Assembly (NCBI GenBank): GCA_021772915.1
Contig: JAJFLB010000012.1
Span: forward strand, 124,001-188,000
Direction: 5' to 3'
DNA length: 64,000 nt
Origin: Gammaproteobacteria bacterium
Lineage (GTDB): Bacteria > Pseudomonadota > Gammaproteobacteria > Xanthomonadales > SZUA-36
Shown: piece after piece, positions 46,724 through 54,861 of the stretch
Position numbering within the stretch: position 1 is the first letter of the stretch
How the letters are laid out: every line of letters starts with the position of its first letter
Notes under the pieces: model-generated
Told to the model about the DNA's origin: nothing
Database searches by the model: none
What the model saw: only the letters and a program-made list of their open reading frames with translations
Position numbers and translations under genes: made by a program

Positions 46724-46924
46724 ACCGCGCCGATTTTACCGGAGATTTTTTTGTGTAAGCTGCAATGAACACGGTCAAAAATACGAAGTGAAGTCGGCTA
46801 CGCCAGAAAAATTTATTTTTTTAGTACACCAGAAATATTCAGAATTAATTCAGATAGTTTTATATATCATATTGTCTTTTGAAGCGACCTCCGAACTCCA
46901 TGGATAAATAGGAGATTACTACTC
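46724..46924 (+). promoter_or_regulatory. AT-rich leader of the phosphoramidate-type cluster
   Basis: About 200 bp, markedly AT-rich after 46800, in front of the six-gene cluster. It ends with a Shine-Dalgarno-like taggag about 11 bp before the ATG at 46925. The promoter is probably here, but boxes are not assigned. Confidence 0.5.
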
Positions 46925-47908
46925 ATGGCACCGATGCCAGCGGTTTGCGCAAGAGATTACCGTGATTTTACATTTGATGTCGTCTCTCCGGAGTTGCCTT
47001 GTGGTGCTGGCTGGCTGGCAAACTGCTTGTTGGAGCTGAATATCCCGGTTTGGCAACCCTGGGGCTTTGAAGTCAATAATGAATGGCAACGCTTGGCACC
47101 CTTCCATTATCAATACAAAGCCAAATGCGAACCTTGGAAGCAGACACTGCCGGCACTACAGCACTTGCGCGAATATCAATTTAGTTCTGAGAGCGCGGCC
47201 TGTTTCCGCCATCAATGGCCGCTTGCATTTGGAAAAAGACGCCCGTTGGTTTTCTTCGTTCGTGATCCGCGTGATGCGCTTTACTCACACTGGCGTAGAG
47301 CTATTCACAATGATCCGGGTTTTTATTTATCATTCGAGGCTTTTGTTCACTCGCCTTATTATCATTACCCAATCACCTTTCGAGAATACCAACTCCGTTT
47401 CCTGCAAATCTGGAGAAGTTATCTCTCCAAATCTGATCACTTGATTGTTCGTTTTGAAGACTACAAAGCTGATGCCAGACAAACTTTATGCAGAGTTCTA
47501 GATTTTTTGAAGATTAAGGCCGGAGAAGATCAAGTTGATCAGGCGTTGGCTTGTTCGGATTTTTCTGTGCTTAAACGCGTCGAAGATCAACTGGAAAAGC
47601 AAGGGCTATTAGAACGAAAGTTTAACTACGCGGGCATGGCTTTTGAGTATCAACAAAGCTATACGCCCATGATGCACCAGTGTGTGGGATCAGACTTTGA
47701 TGATATCTACCAATGGTTGGGCTATGCCAGTTACGTCGATGCTCGAAGTCAATCCTGCGACTTCCAGTCCGGTGACCATCGTATCAGCGCCATGATGGAC
47801 GTTTTTGATCCACCCGGGAATCCACAAGGAGGGGATAGACGAAAACAGGGAGGTCAGTATCAGCGACGGGGGCCCTGTCGACATGCCATTCAAGGATCGG
47901 CGAAATGA
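46925..47908 (+). CDS. Sulfotransferase-fold protein, candidate phosphoramidate transferase
   Basis: 327 residues. The 5'-phosphosulfate-loop equivalent is GAGWLANCLLELNIP near residue 27, and the 3'-phosphate motif is FFVRDPRDALYSHWRRA near 117. Later, LIVRFEDYKADARQTLCRVL matches the sulfotransferase family. Such enzymes normally transfer sulfate from PAPS, recognising the 3'-phosphate. Here the gene is fused by ATGA overlap to an APS-kinase-like gene of the phosphoramidate type, whose product would be a 3'-phospho-CDP compound, so transfer of a phosphoramidate group is an inferred alternative. The last 50 residues are low-complexity. Plain sulfotransferase activity remains possible. Confidence 0.8.
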   Translation: MAPMPAVCARDYRDFTFDVVSPELPCGAGWLANCLLELNIPVWQPWGFEVNNEWQRLAPFHYQYKAKCEPWKQTLPALQHLREYQFSSESAACFRHQWPLAFGKRRPLVFFVRDPRDALYSHWRRAIHNDPGFYLSFEAFVHSPYYHYPITFREYQLRFLQIWRSYLSKSDHLIVRFEDYKADARQTLCRVLDFLKIKAGEDQVDQALACSDFSVLKRVEDQLEKQGLLERKFNYAGMAFEYQQSYTPMMHQCVGSDFDDIYQWLGYASYVDARSQSCDFQSGDHRISAMMDVFDPPGNPQGGDRRKQGGQYQRRGPCRHAIQGSAK

Positions 47909-48411
47909 CGGGTCAACTGTATTGGATAACCGGACTTGCGGGCGCAGGGAAAAGCAGCCTCGCACGCAAGCTGTTTAAAGCCCTCAAACCGGCTACCCCT
48001 GAGCTTGTATATCTGGATGGCGATACATTGCGGGAGCTTTTTGATGCCAACGGGCTATATAGGGAAGCTGACCGCCACCGCCTTGCGTTGCAATATGCAC
48101 ACCTATGTTATTTGCTGACAAGTCAAGGCGTGGATGTTATTTGCGCAACAATTTCCATGTTTGATGATGTGAGAGCATGGAACCGCGAACATTTTCCAAA
48201 TTATATCGAGATTTATCTCAAGGTCTCTTTTTCAGTTTTACAAAAGAGGGATCAAAACAAACTGTATAGCAACCATGCAAGACAACGAATAAATGATGCG
48301 GTTGGTTGTGATATAGATGCCCAACTACCGAAGCAGCCTGATATTGTTTTGTGCAATAACGGAGACAACACGATTGAAGAACTGGTGCGTCGAGTTCTGA
48401 AAAAAATATGA
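47905..48411 (+). CDS. APS-kinase-like protein, probable cytidine diphosphoramidate kinase (Cj1415-like)
   Basis: 168-residue P-loop kinase. Walker A is GLAGAGKSSLARKL, followed by VYLDGDTLRELF (the APS-kinase DGD motif) and VICATISMFDDVRAWNRE. APS kinases phosphorylate the 3'-OH of adenylylsulfate. In Campylobacter the homologue Cj1415 acts instead on CDP-amidate in the O-methyl phosphoramidate pathway. The neighbouring glutamine-kinase-like, cytidylyltransferase-like and hydrolase-like genes favour that role, and no ATP sulfurylase genes are nearby. It overlaps both neighbours by 4 bp. Confidence 0.82.
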   Translation: MTGQLYWITGLAGAGKSSLARKLFKALKPATPELVYLDGDTLRELFDANGLYREADRHRLALQYAHLCYLLTSQGVDVICATISMFDDVRAWNREHFPNYIEIYLKVSFSVLQKRDQNKLYSNHARQRINDAVGCDIDAQLPKQPDIVLCNNGDNTIEELVRRVLKKI

Positions 48412-49166
48412 ACAATTCACTTGCCTGGGATTACACGCCATTGGCGGACGCATATCAAAAGAGGCCAAACTATCCTCAGGCAATCATCAGTCAGATTATT
48501 GATTTCACAGGTCTGCAACCGGGTGACGATGTATGTGATATGGGGGCAGGAACAGCTAACCTATCAATTTTGCTGGCTAAGAAGGGTTTACAGATACGGG
48601 CACTGGAACCTAATTTAACCATGCGCCAGCTTGGCGTCCAACGTACCCGGCATTATCAAGAGATCGGTTGGATAAATACCATTGCGGAAGCCTCCCAGTT
48701 ACATAGTAATGCCTATGACATGGTAAGTTTTGGCTCCTCATTTAATGTCGTTGATCGCACCGCTGCATTGCGGGAATCGCTGCGTATCTGTAAACCCAAT
48801 GGTTGGTTCATGGCGATTTGGAATCATCGTGATCTGGATAATCCGTTACAGCAACGTATCGAAACCTGTATCAAAGGGAACTTACCTGGCTACGACTATG
48901 GTCTTAGAAGACAGGACCAGGGGAAGTTTTTGGTGCAAAGTGGCTTGTTTTCTCAGGTCGATTACTTTGAAAGCTCAATGCTGATAAAACAGTGTATCGA
49001 CGATGTACTAGAAGCCTGGTGCTCACATGCCACTTTAAAAAGACAGACAGACAATGAGTTTACCGAGATTATTCAAAAAATAGCCGAAATCCTTCGTGAG
49101 GAAGATTCAAAAACCCTCGAAACACCTTACACGAGCCGTGCATGGGTAGCTCGGTTTCGTACCTGA
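48408..49166 (+). CDS. SAM-dependent class I methyltransferase (Cj1419/Cj1420-type role)
   Basis: 252 residues. The SAM motif VCDMGAGTANLSILLAKKG lies near residue 45, with acidic motif II in ALEPN and a FNVVDRTAALRESLRICKPNGW segment. It sits between the APS-kinase-like and glutamine-kinase-like genes, so it is the likely O-methylase of a phosphoramidate group, by analogy with Campylobacter. Its methyl acceptor cannot be read from sequence. It overlaps the kinase gene by 4 bp. Confidence 0.82.
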   Translation: MNNSLAWDYTPLADAYQKRPNYPQAIISQIIDFTGLQPGDDVCDMGAGTANLSILLAKKGLQIRALEPNLTMRQLGVQRTRHYQEIGWINTIAEASQLHSNAYDMVSFGSSFNVVDRTAALRESLRICKPNGWFMAIWNHRDLDNPLQQRIETCIKGNLPGYDYGLRRQDQGKFLVQSGLFSQVDYFESSMLIKQCIDDVLEAWCSHATLKRQTDNEFTEIIQKIAEILREEDSKTLETPYTSRAWVARFRT

Positions 49167-49181
49167 AGAAACAACTCCATT

Positions 49182-50225
49182 ATGCGCTCTCTTCAATTTT
49201 CAGGAAAAGCTGAGACTCTACATAAGCTGCAAGGCAGAGTGCGTCATGCCATTGTATTACCGCAACTGCATTTCAGTTTAAAAACATGGTTTGATGCAGA
49301 CAGACATTGGGTTAATTTGGGATTGCAGGAAGAATGGCTGTCTCAGAAGCTTATTGTCCGTAGCAGTGCCCAGTCAGAGGATCACCAGCAGCATTCAATG
49401 GCAGGTCAGTTTCTGTCAGTAGCCCATGTGCAGGGAATTACAGCGATTGAAAAAGCTATTCACCAGGTAATCGAGTCATTTGATGACGAAAACCCATGTC
49501 ATCAAATACTGATACAACCCATGGTCCAGAACATCCGGCTTGGTGGTGTTGCATTTAGCTATGAACCTGGTCGGACCAGCCCCTACTATGTGATCAATTA
49601 TGCGTATGACTCGTCTGTCAGTCATTCTGTAACACAGGGCTTGGGTAACCCATTGAAACTGACGTATATCGCCAAATCAGCAGAGCCGAATCTTGGTGGT
49701 TGGAAGAAACAACTTTTAGATTTGCTCAAAGAGCTGGAGTGTTTGTTTGACAATGACGTCATCGATGTAGAGTTTGCCCTCACGTCTGAGGGTGAGCTCA
49801 TTTTGTTACAGGTTAGACCGCTGGTATTGTCAGGAAAACGATCGGTAACAGCACAGCAACAAAAGACGTTGCTCACCCACTTGAAACAACGGTTCCGGCG
49901 AGCAGGTCAGGAGAGTTATCGATGCCTTGGACAAAGCAATCTCTGGGGTGTTATGCCGGACTGGAATCCTGCCGAGATCATCGGTTTGAGACCAAGACCT
50001 CTGGCATATTCCCTGTATCGAGATTTGGTAACAGATAAGGTCTGGGCACAGCAGCGGCACGATTATGGCTATCGTGATGTTCGGTGTGTGCCATTGATGC
50101 TGGATGTTTGTGGTATTCCCTATATTGACATCCGGGCCAGCTTTAATTCCTTTATTCCGAAGCAATTGCCCGATGAGTTGGCTGGTGGGCTGGTGGGCTG
50201 GTGGAGTATTACCTGCACCGACTAA
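49182..50225 (+). CDS. Glutamine-kinase-like (PEP-synthase-like) protein, N-terminal part; frame broken by 8-bp repeat
   Basis: 347 residues of which the first 338 form the ATP-grasp (PPDK_N-type) domain: LIVRSSAQSEDHQQHSMAGQ, ILIQPMVQNIRLGGVAFSYE, VIDVEFALTSEGELILLQVR. The final residues (GWWSITCTD) are out of frame because three copies of gctggtgg occur at 50181-50204; two copies would continue into the next ORF as ELAGGLVEYYLHRL. The family includes Campylobacter Cj1418, an L-glutamine kinase that phosphorylates the amide nitrogen. The gene begins 15 bp after the methyltransferase. Confidence 0.83.
   Translation: MRSLQFSGKAETLHKLQGRVRHAIVLPQLHFSLKTWFDADRHWVNLGLQEEWLSQKLIVRSSAQSEDHQQHSMAGQFLSVAHVQGITAIEKAIHQVIESFDDENPCHQILIQPMVQNIRLGGVAFSYEPGRTSPYYVINYAYDSSVSHSVTQGLGNPLKLTYIAKSAEPNLGGWKKQLLDLLKELECLFDNDVIDVEFALTSEGELILLQVRPLVLSGKRSVTAQQQKTLLTHLKQRFRRAGQESYRCLGQSNLWGVMPDWNPAEIIGLRPRPLAYSLYRDLVTDKVWAQQRHDYGYRDVRCVPLMLDVCGIPYIDIRASFNSFIPKQLPDELAGGLVGWWSITCTD
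50181..50204 (+). repeat. Three tandem copies of the 8-bp unit gctggtgg
   Basis: gctggtgg occurs three times head to tail inside the glutamine-kinase-like gene. Because 8 is not a multiple of 3, each gain or loss changes the frame. Two copies join the N- and C-terminal ORFs into one 774-codon reading frame; the three copies seen here give a premature stop at 50223-50225. Confidence 0.95.
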
Positions 50226-51514
50226 AGGATCATCCACAATGGCATGACAAAGTCGAGTTCAAGATTGTGTTGGCTTCGGACCATTTTTGCCTGCACCAGG
50301 ATTTGCAAGTTTTGTCGAGAAATGGATTTTCCAAAAATGACTGCCACCTGCTGCAAGACTCCCTCATGGAGCAGACGCGCAACATTATTAATCAACAACA
50401 GGGCTTGTGGTTAGGTGACTGCCAAAAGGTGCAAAAGCTTCCAAACCTGCATCAACAAATTATGAGGAGTCAGGTTGATGAAAAGACCAAACTGAGGAGC
50501 TTGCTTGCAATATGTCGCGAGTATGGCACCGGGCCTTTTGCAGGTCTGGCGAGGACAGCGTTTATGGCGGTCTGTTTTTTGCAGTCTCTGGTTAATCGAG
50601 GTGTTTTGTCAACTCTGGATCAGGCACTCTTTATGCGATCTTTGTCTACCGTAAGTGGGAGCTTGTTGCACGCCATGGGCACTACCAGCCGAGATCAATT
50701 TCTTCGTAAATATGGGCATCTGCGTCCCGGTATGTATGACATAACGTCTCCGCGTTACGATCAGATGCCGGACGAGTATTTTTGCTGGAGTTTTGAGACT
50801 CAAGAAACAAAGACTACATTATTTAGGTTGAACAAAAAACAACAAGTACAAATAGATGTGTTGCTAGAACAACACCATTACGAATTCACAGCGACCGAGT
50901 TCATGAGCTTTATCAAAAGAGCGATTGAGTGGCGAGAGAAAGCAAAATTTATTTTCAACCGAACTGTGAGTGAAATCCTTCTGCTTTGTCAACAACTGGG
51001 GCACCAATATCAGCTCGATAACCAGGATCTGAGCTTTCTGAAGATTGATCAGATTATTCAGTTGTCGAGTACAAAAACAGCATTGGAATTTGTGGTAGAA
51101 GCGCAAAAACAATACACACTAACCCAAGCGCTGGTTTTGCCTCCACTTATTACCATGACAGATGATTTTGATAGCTTTCAAATGCCGCCGCAGCAACCAA
51201 ACTTCATCACACTTGAACGGATCACCGCACAGGTGGTGCACTTAGCGGCAATCCCAAGCGTCTCAAGGGGGAATCTGAGGGGGAAAATTATTATGCTGCC
51301 ATCTGCTGACCCAGGTCATGATTGGTTGTTCACTCATCATATTGCGGGTTTGATGACTCGTTATGGCGGCTGCAATTCACACATGGCCATTCGTGCAGCG
51401 GAGTTAAGTTTGCCTGCCGTGATTGGCATGGGGGAAGTATTGTTTCAGCAGTTTTCAAACGCGCAGCTATTGATGCTCGATTGTGAACAGCAGACCATTC
51501 ATCGATTGCAATGA
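50201..51514 (+). CDS. Glutamine-kinase-like (PEP-synthase-like) protein, C-terminal part
   Basis: 437 residues, the continuation of the 49182 ORF in another frame. It contains the central helical region and the C-terminal PEP-utiliser-type domain with the phospho-histidine in TRYGGCNSHMAIRAAELSLP. The listed GTG start is probably not a true start; the ORF should be read with the upstream part. It overlaps the amidotransferase gene by 4 bp. Joined length (774) is close to Cj1418-type proteins. Confidence 0.82.
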   Translation: MEYYLHRLKDHPQWHDKVEFKIVLASDHFCLHQDLQVLSRNGFSKNDCHLLQDSLMEQTRNIINQQQGLWLGDCQKVQKLPNLHQQIMRSQVDEKTKLRSLLAICREYGTGPFAGLARTAFMAVCFLQSLVNRGVLSTLDQALFMRSLSTVSGSLLHAMGTTSRDQFLRKYGHLRPGMYDITSPRYDQMPDEYFCWSFETQETKTTLFRLNKKQQVQIDVLLEQHHYEFTATEFMSFIKRAIEWREKAKFIFNRTVSEILLLCQQLGHQYQLDNQDLSFLKIDQIIQLSSTKTALEFVVEAQKQYTLTQALVLPPLITMTDDFDSFQMPPQQPNFITLERITAQVVHLAAIPSVSRGNLRGKIIMLPSADPGHDWLFTHHIAGLMTRYGGCNSHMAIRAAELSLPAVIGMGEVLFQQFSNAQLLMLDCEQQTIHRLQ

Positions 51515-52137
51515 AAAAGATTCTTATCACCCAGCGGGTTGATTATATTTCGTCACGTAAAGAGCGACGAGACGCTCTGGATCAACGATGGATATCCCTG
51601 ATGTTGGCGGCAAATTTGTTGCCTGTTCCGGTTGCCAACAACCTTCATTGCGTAAAGCATATGTTGGAGCACGATCACTGCGATGGCTTGTTGCTGACGG
51701 GCGGAAACTCGCTAGTGGCTTGTGGTGGCAACAGTTCAGCACGTGATGATGTCGAGTGCTATTTGCTGGAATGGGCAATCAGGTATTTAAAACCAGTACT
51801 CGGGGTTTGTAGAGGAATGCAGCTCATACAGCATTACTATCAGATTCCGCTGGAACCCGTTCCTGACCACATTGGTGTACAGAAGCATTTGGAGGTGGTT
51901 GCAGATGACCAAGTTGCGCAAATGTACCGCAGTTTAAAGTCAGTGTCAGTTTTTCACCGGGTAGGCTGCTACCTGAGCCAACCGCCACTTAAAACTGTCG
52001 CCAAAACTGCGGAAAATGTGATCATGGCCATTCGACATGAAACCCTACCTGTTTATGGTGTCATGTGGCACCCGGAGCGAGAGGAGAGGATGAGAGAGAA
52101 ACACATTCAACACCTGAAGTTTGTCTTGGATCGTTGA
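51511..52137 (+). CDS. Class I glutamine amidotransferase-fold hydrolase (Cj1417-like)
   Basis: 208 residues with GLLLTGGNSL, the nucleophile Cys in LGVCRGMQLIQ, and the catalytic His/Glu in VMWHPERE. It resembles gamma-glutamyl hydrolases of the PuuD type. In Campylobacter the homologue Cj1417 releases glutamate from gamma-glutamyl-CDP-amidate to give CDP-amidate, the step that fits between the neighbouring cytidylyltransferase and kinase. It overlaps the kinase gene (ATGA) and ends 2 bp before the nucleotidyltransferase. Confidence 0.85.
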   Translation: MKKILITQRVDYISSRKERRDALDQRWISLMLAANLLPVPVANNLHCVKHMLEHDHCDGLLLTGGNSLVACGGNSSARDDVECYLLEWAIRYLKPVLGVCRGMQLIQHYYQIPLEPVPDHIGVQKHLEVVADDQVAQMYRSLKSVSVFHRVGCYLSQPPLKTVAKTAENVIMAIRHETLPVYGVMWHPEREERMREKHIQHLKFVLDR

Positions 52138-52139
52138 AA

Positions 52140-52877
52140 ATGAAAGGCATAATTTTGGCGGCAGGCAGGGGAGAGCGCTTAGGCAGCTTGACTAAAAACC
52201 AACCAAAGTGCTTCACAAAAATACAAGGAAAACCGTTGATTCAATGGCAGTTGCAAGCATTACAATCAACAGGTATTAGTGATATTGCGGTTGTTACGGG
52301 TTTTCGGTCGGATTGCTTTAGCTATGATCTGACCTACTTTTTCAATGATCAGTGGGCCGTAAGCAATATGGTGACCTCCTTGCTGACCGCCTCAGCCTGG
52401 CTTGAAAAAGAAACCTGCATCGTCAGTTATAGTGACATTGTTTATTCCGCTGACGTGGTTCAGTCGCTTCAGGCAACCTCTGGTGATGTTGTGATCAGTT
52501 ACGACCCAAACTGGTTAGAGCTGTGGCAACTAAGATTCGAACATCCGCTGGATGATGCTGAAACGTTTCGCACCAGGCACGGCCGCTTGCTGGAGATTGG
52601 AGCACAACCCGAGTCAATAAATAATGTGGAGGGCCAATACATGGGTTTGTTGCGAATCACACCGGCGGGATGGCGACAAATGACTGATTGTTTGGCGACC
52701 TTGCCGGTTCGGACGCAGCAGCAGCTTGATCTGACTGGTTTGTTGAGCAGAATGGTCATGCAAGGCGTGAACATAAGGACGGTTCCGATCACAGACCGTT
52801 GGTTTGAAGTAGATACCGTGCGTGATTTAGCTTGCTATGAGGCCTTAGGCCGAGACGAATTTCCAAACTTCAATTGA
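52140..52877 (+). CDS. Nucleotidyltransferase, probable CTP:phosphoglutamine cytidylyltransferase (Cj1416-like)
   Basis: 245 residues with the classic GIILAAGRGERLGSLTKNQP motif, KCFTKIQGKPLIQWQ, and the metal-site CIVSYSDIVYSADV. It is related to LicC-type cytidylyltransferases. The ATG at 52140 puts the signature at the N-terminus; the track start at 52065 lies inside the hydrolase gene. In the Campylobacter pathway this enzyme joins CTP and glutamine phosphate. It is the last gene of the cluster. Confidence 0.86.
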   Translation: MKGIILAAGRGERLGSLTKNQPKCFTKIQGKPLIQWQLQALQSTGISDIAVVTGFRSDCFSYDLTYFFNDQWAVSNMVTSLLTASAWLEKETCIVSYSDIVYSADVVQSLQATSGDVVISYDPNWLELWQLRFEHPLDDAETFRTRHGRLLEIGAQPESINNVEGQYMGLLRITPAGWRQMTDCLATLPVRTQQQLDLTGLLSRMVMQGVNIRTVPITDRWFEVDTVRDLACYEALGRDEFPNFN

Positions 52878-53249
52878 CTATTATTTTTAAGGAACACCCC
52901 TCTTTGATTAACATTCGGAAGCAACGCCTTATGCCCTCTAGAGTAGAAAACATTTTTAACGAAAACGCTCGCACCGATTATATGGCAGTCAGTTCCGATG
53001 TAATTTCCGTGCACGGCTCGGTATCCACAGGCGCACATTTGGCCGTATAACAACCGGTACTGGTAGTGTCCGGACGGCAGTAAATAGCACTACTTGGTGC
53101 CCTTAATAGCCAAGAGTGAATTGCGGAGCAAATCGCCATACACAGACACCAGCAAATCTGATGCCGCACGTCTCTTCCACATGACCGGCGATGCTTCGAT
53201 AGTTCTTGCTGCGGAGTTCAAGAAAGAAGCCGTCAAATAAGTTTTCTTT
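52878..53249. other. Gene-poor region after the phosphoramidate-type cluster
   Basis: About 370 bp. A 39-codon ORF (52931-53050, MPSRVENIFNENARTDY...) has no recognised similarity. No clear terminator found. Confidence 0.45.
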
Positions 53250-53495
53250 TTGAGAGAGCCATGGGTGTCGCAGCTCTCGTTGGGCTATGATCCTTTTTCG
53301 CACCCAGAGAACTTATCGCAACACTTGCTAGCAAAGCGCCGAGAGATGGGTTGGTCCATCAAAGAAGCCGCTCGGGCACTCGGTGTCGATCCAGGCACGT
53401 GGAGCAAATGGGAGCGTGGACAAACTATCCTTTACCGTCAACATCGTGAACTTGTAGCGAGGATAATCGACCTATCCGCTGGTGCCTTCGACTAG
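53250..53495 (+). pseudogene. 3' half of a two-headed XRE-type HTH protein gene, second copy
   Basis: Contains the interdomain segment LGYDPFSHPENLSQHLLAKR and then the HTH MGWSIKEAARALGVDPGTWS ... ERGQTILYRQHR. It is longer on the left than the 42968 copy but still lacks the first HTH. DNA similarity between the copies is high over the HTH. It may be a decayed gene or a short protein from an unusual start. Confidence 0.7.
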
Positions 53496-53536
53496 CATCT
53501 CAGTAGTAATTAGGAAACAAAGTTATACGTCAAATT

Positions 53537-54439
53537 TTAATCGTATTGCAAACGAAACCCCTGCACCGTATCTCCTCCTTCCGTTTCCCCGAAGAAGCGG
53601 CTATCGGTGAAGTTACCTATTGGGATTCGAAATCCAGGCTTGTTAATAGGGTTGAGTCCGCCGGCAATTAGAACACAAAAAGGTTCATCAAATGCTTCAT
53701 CCAAATCGCAAAAAATGTCTCCGAATGGTGCTGAAACTTCAGGCGGATTAACTGGTTGCAGTACCTTGTACACAAGTTTTCCCTCATACCCACCACCGGA
53801 AGGTATGCGCCCTTGTTGAATCATGAAAACACCCGAAAACCAAGTCCAAGGTGCGTGTTCCTCTTCGCTGTACCTTTTGAACACCAGCGTCCACAGACTC
53901 ACGTATGGGTTATAAGACACCAGCGGTAAAAGATAGGGTGTTTGCTCAGCAAAAAAAGCTTTGCCTGCATCTCCGTACATAATCGGCACCATGAACTGCA
54001 CGGAGCCATCATTGAGGGTCACACGGGCATACGCACGCTGAAGAAACTCAATACGGATCGGTGGCAGCACTTCAGGCGCATTGGGCGCTTGGTAGGGACA
54101 ACCCAGACAGTTACCACCGGTAAACCGATTCGGCTCGACTTCCAGTTCCCACATAACACCGGGTTGTTCGCTGCGTATAAGACGATTGGTGATCAGCGTC
54201 CACTCAGGCTCACCTGTGACACCATAGCCAAAGTAATAACCGGCCATGATCCCATTCTGGAACTCCAGCGCAAGGCCGCTGCCGGATTGGTCTGGATTAT
54301 ACCAGTGACCCGGTTCCGGGTAAGGCACCTGGGTGAGTTCATCACAACCAACACAGGGGACATAAGGGCCTTCCTGCGCGAGAAGAGATGCTGCTGGCAA
54401 AGCCAGCAGCATCAGTGCAGAAAGCAGTTGTCTGATCAT
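53537..54439 (-). CDS. Secreted protein of unknown function with WYNPDQSGSG motif
   Basis: 300 residues with a clear signal peptide (MIRQLLSALMLLALPAASLLAQ). A CxxC pair (PCVGC) follows, then GHWYNPDQSGSGLALEFQNG, a motif seen in secreted proteins of many gammaproteobacteria whose function is not known to me. A second CLGC lies near residue 115. No catalytic motif is recognised. It lies 8 bp downstream of the FN3-like ORF on the same strand. Confidence 0.8.
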   Translation of the reverse strand: MIRQLLSALMLLALPAASLLAQEGPYVPCVGCDELTQVPYPEPGHWYNPDQSGSGLALEFQNGIMAGYYFGYGVTGEPEWTLITNRLIRSEQPGVMWELEVEPNRFTGGNCLGCPYQAPNAPEVLPPIRIEFLQRAYARVTLNDGSVQFMVPIMYGDAGKAFFAEQTPYLLPLVSYNPYVSLWTLVFKRYSEEEHAPWTWFSGVFMIQQGRIPSGGGYEGKLVYKVLQPVNPPEVSAPFGDIFCDLDEAFDEPFCVLIAGGLNPINKPGFRIPIGNFTDSRFFGETEGGDTVQGFRLQYD

Positions 54440-54447
54440 GTTAGTCT

Positions 54448-54861
54448 CTAGTTACAAAAATTGATAAAGGTAAGAGTTAACTGAGAACTTAATGTACCAC
54501 ACCCGCTACCATTACAGGCCCTGATTTTAATGTACTTGGTCGAATATCGAGAGACGTAAATAAGTGCAGCAGTGGGAGAACCAAAGTAATTGACTTCAGG
54601 GAATGAAAAATTGCTCCAGGATGAATAAAGAATCTGATAATGTTCTGCATTTGTTACTGAATTCCAGTTAACAAAACTCTGGCTACCGCATGCTTCTACA
54701 GAGATTCCGGTGGGTGTTCCAGGAGCAGAATGTGGGTAAGATTCGAAGTATTTGACGTAGAATGGCCAAATGGAACTACTGGGCACTATGATATAGGAGG
54801 CCCTATGCTTACATACCCCATATTTGAGGATCCAAACTGTGACTAAATCTTGAATAAACAA
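54448..54861 (-). CDS. Fibronectin type III-like domain protein, probably incomplete
   Basis: 137 residues. An FN3-like domain is visible at about 47-132 (PGTPTGISVEACGSQSFVNW, NAEHYQILYSS, YIKIRACNGSGCGTLSSQ). The N-terminal 45 residues do not look like a signal peptide, so the start is doubtful and the gene may have lost its 5' part. It is AT-rich. Function unknown; such domains occur in cell-surface proteins. Confidence 0.55.
   Translation of the reverse strand: MFIQDLVTVWILKYGVCKHRASYIIVPSSSIWPFYVKYFESYPHSAPGTPTGISVEACGSQSFVNWNSVTNAEHYQILYSSWSNFSFPEVNYFGSPTAALIYVSRYSTKYIKIRACNGSGCGTLSSQLTLTFINFCN

Noticed and set aside
47905-48411. Housekeeping APS kinase CysC
   Set aside because: No ATP sulfurylase or PAPS reductase genes are nearby, while four neighbours match the phosphoramidate pathway; I kept APS kinase only as the alternative.
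50201-50203. GTG as the real start of a separate 437-residue protein
   Set aside because: The peptide continues the upstream ATP-grasp ORF exactly when one 8-bp repeat is removed; no ribosome binding site supports independent initiation.
50181-50204. CRISPR-like or larger repeat array
   Set aside because: It is only a three-copy 8-bp microsatellite inside a gene; no CRISPR-type spaced repeats were found anywhere in the window.
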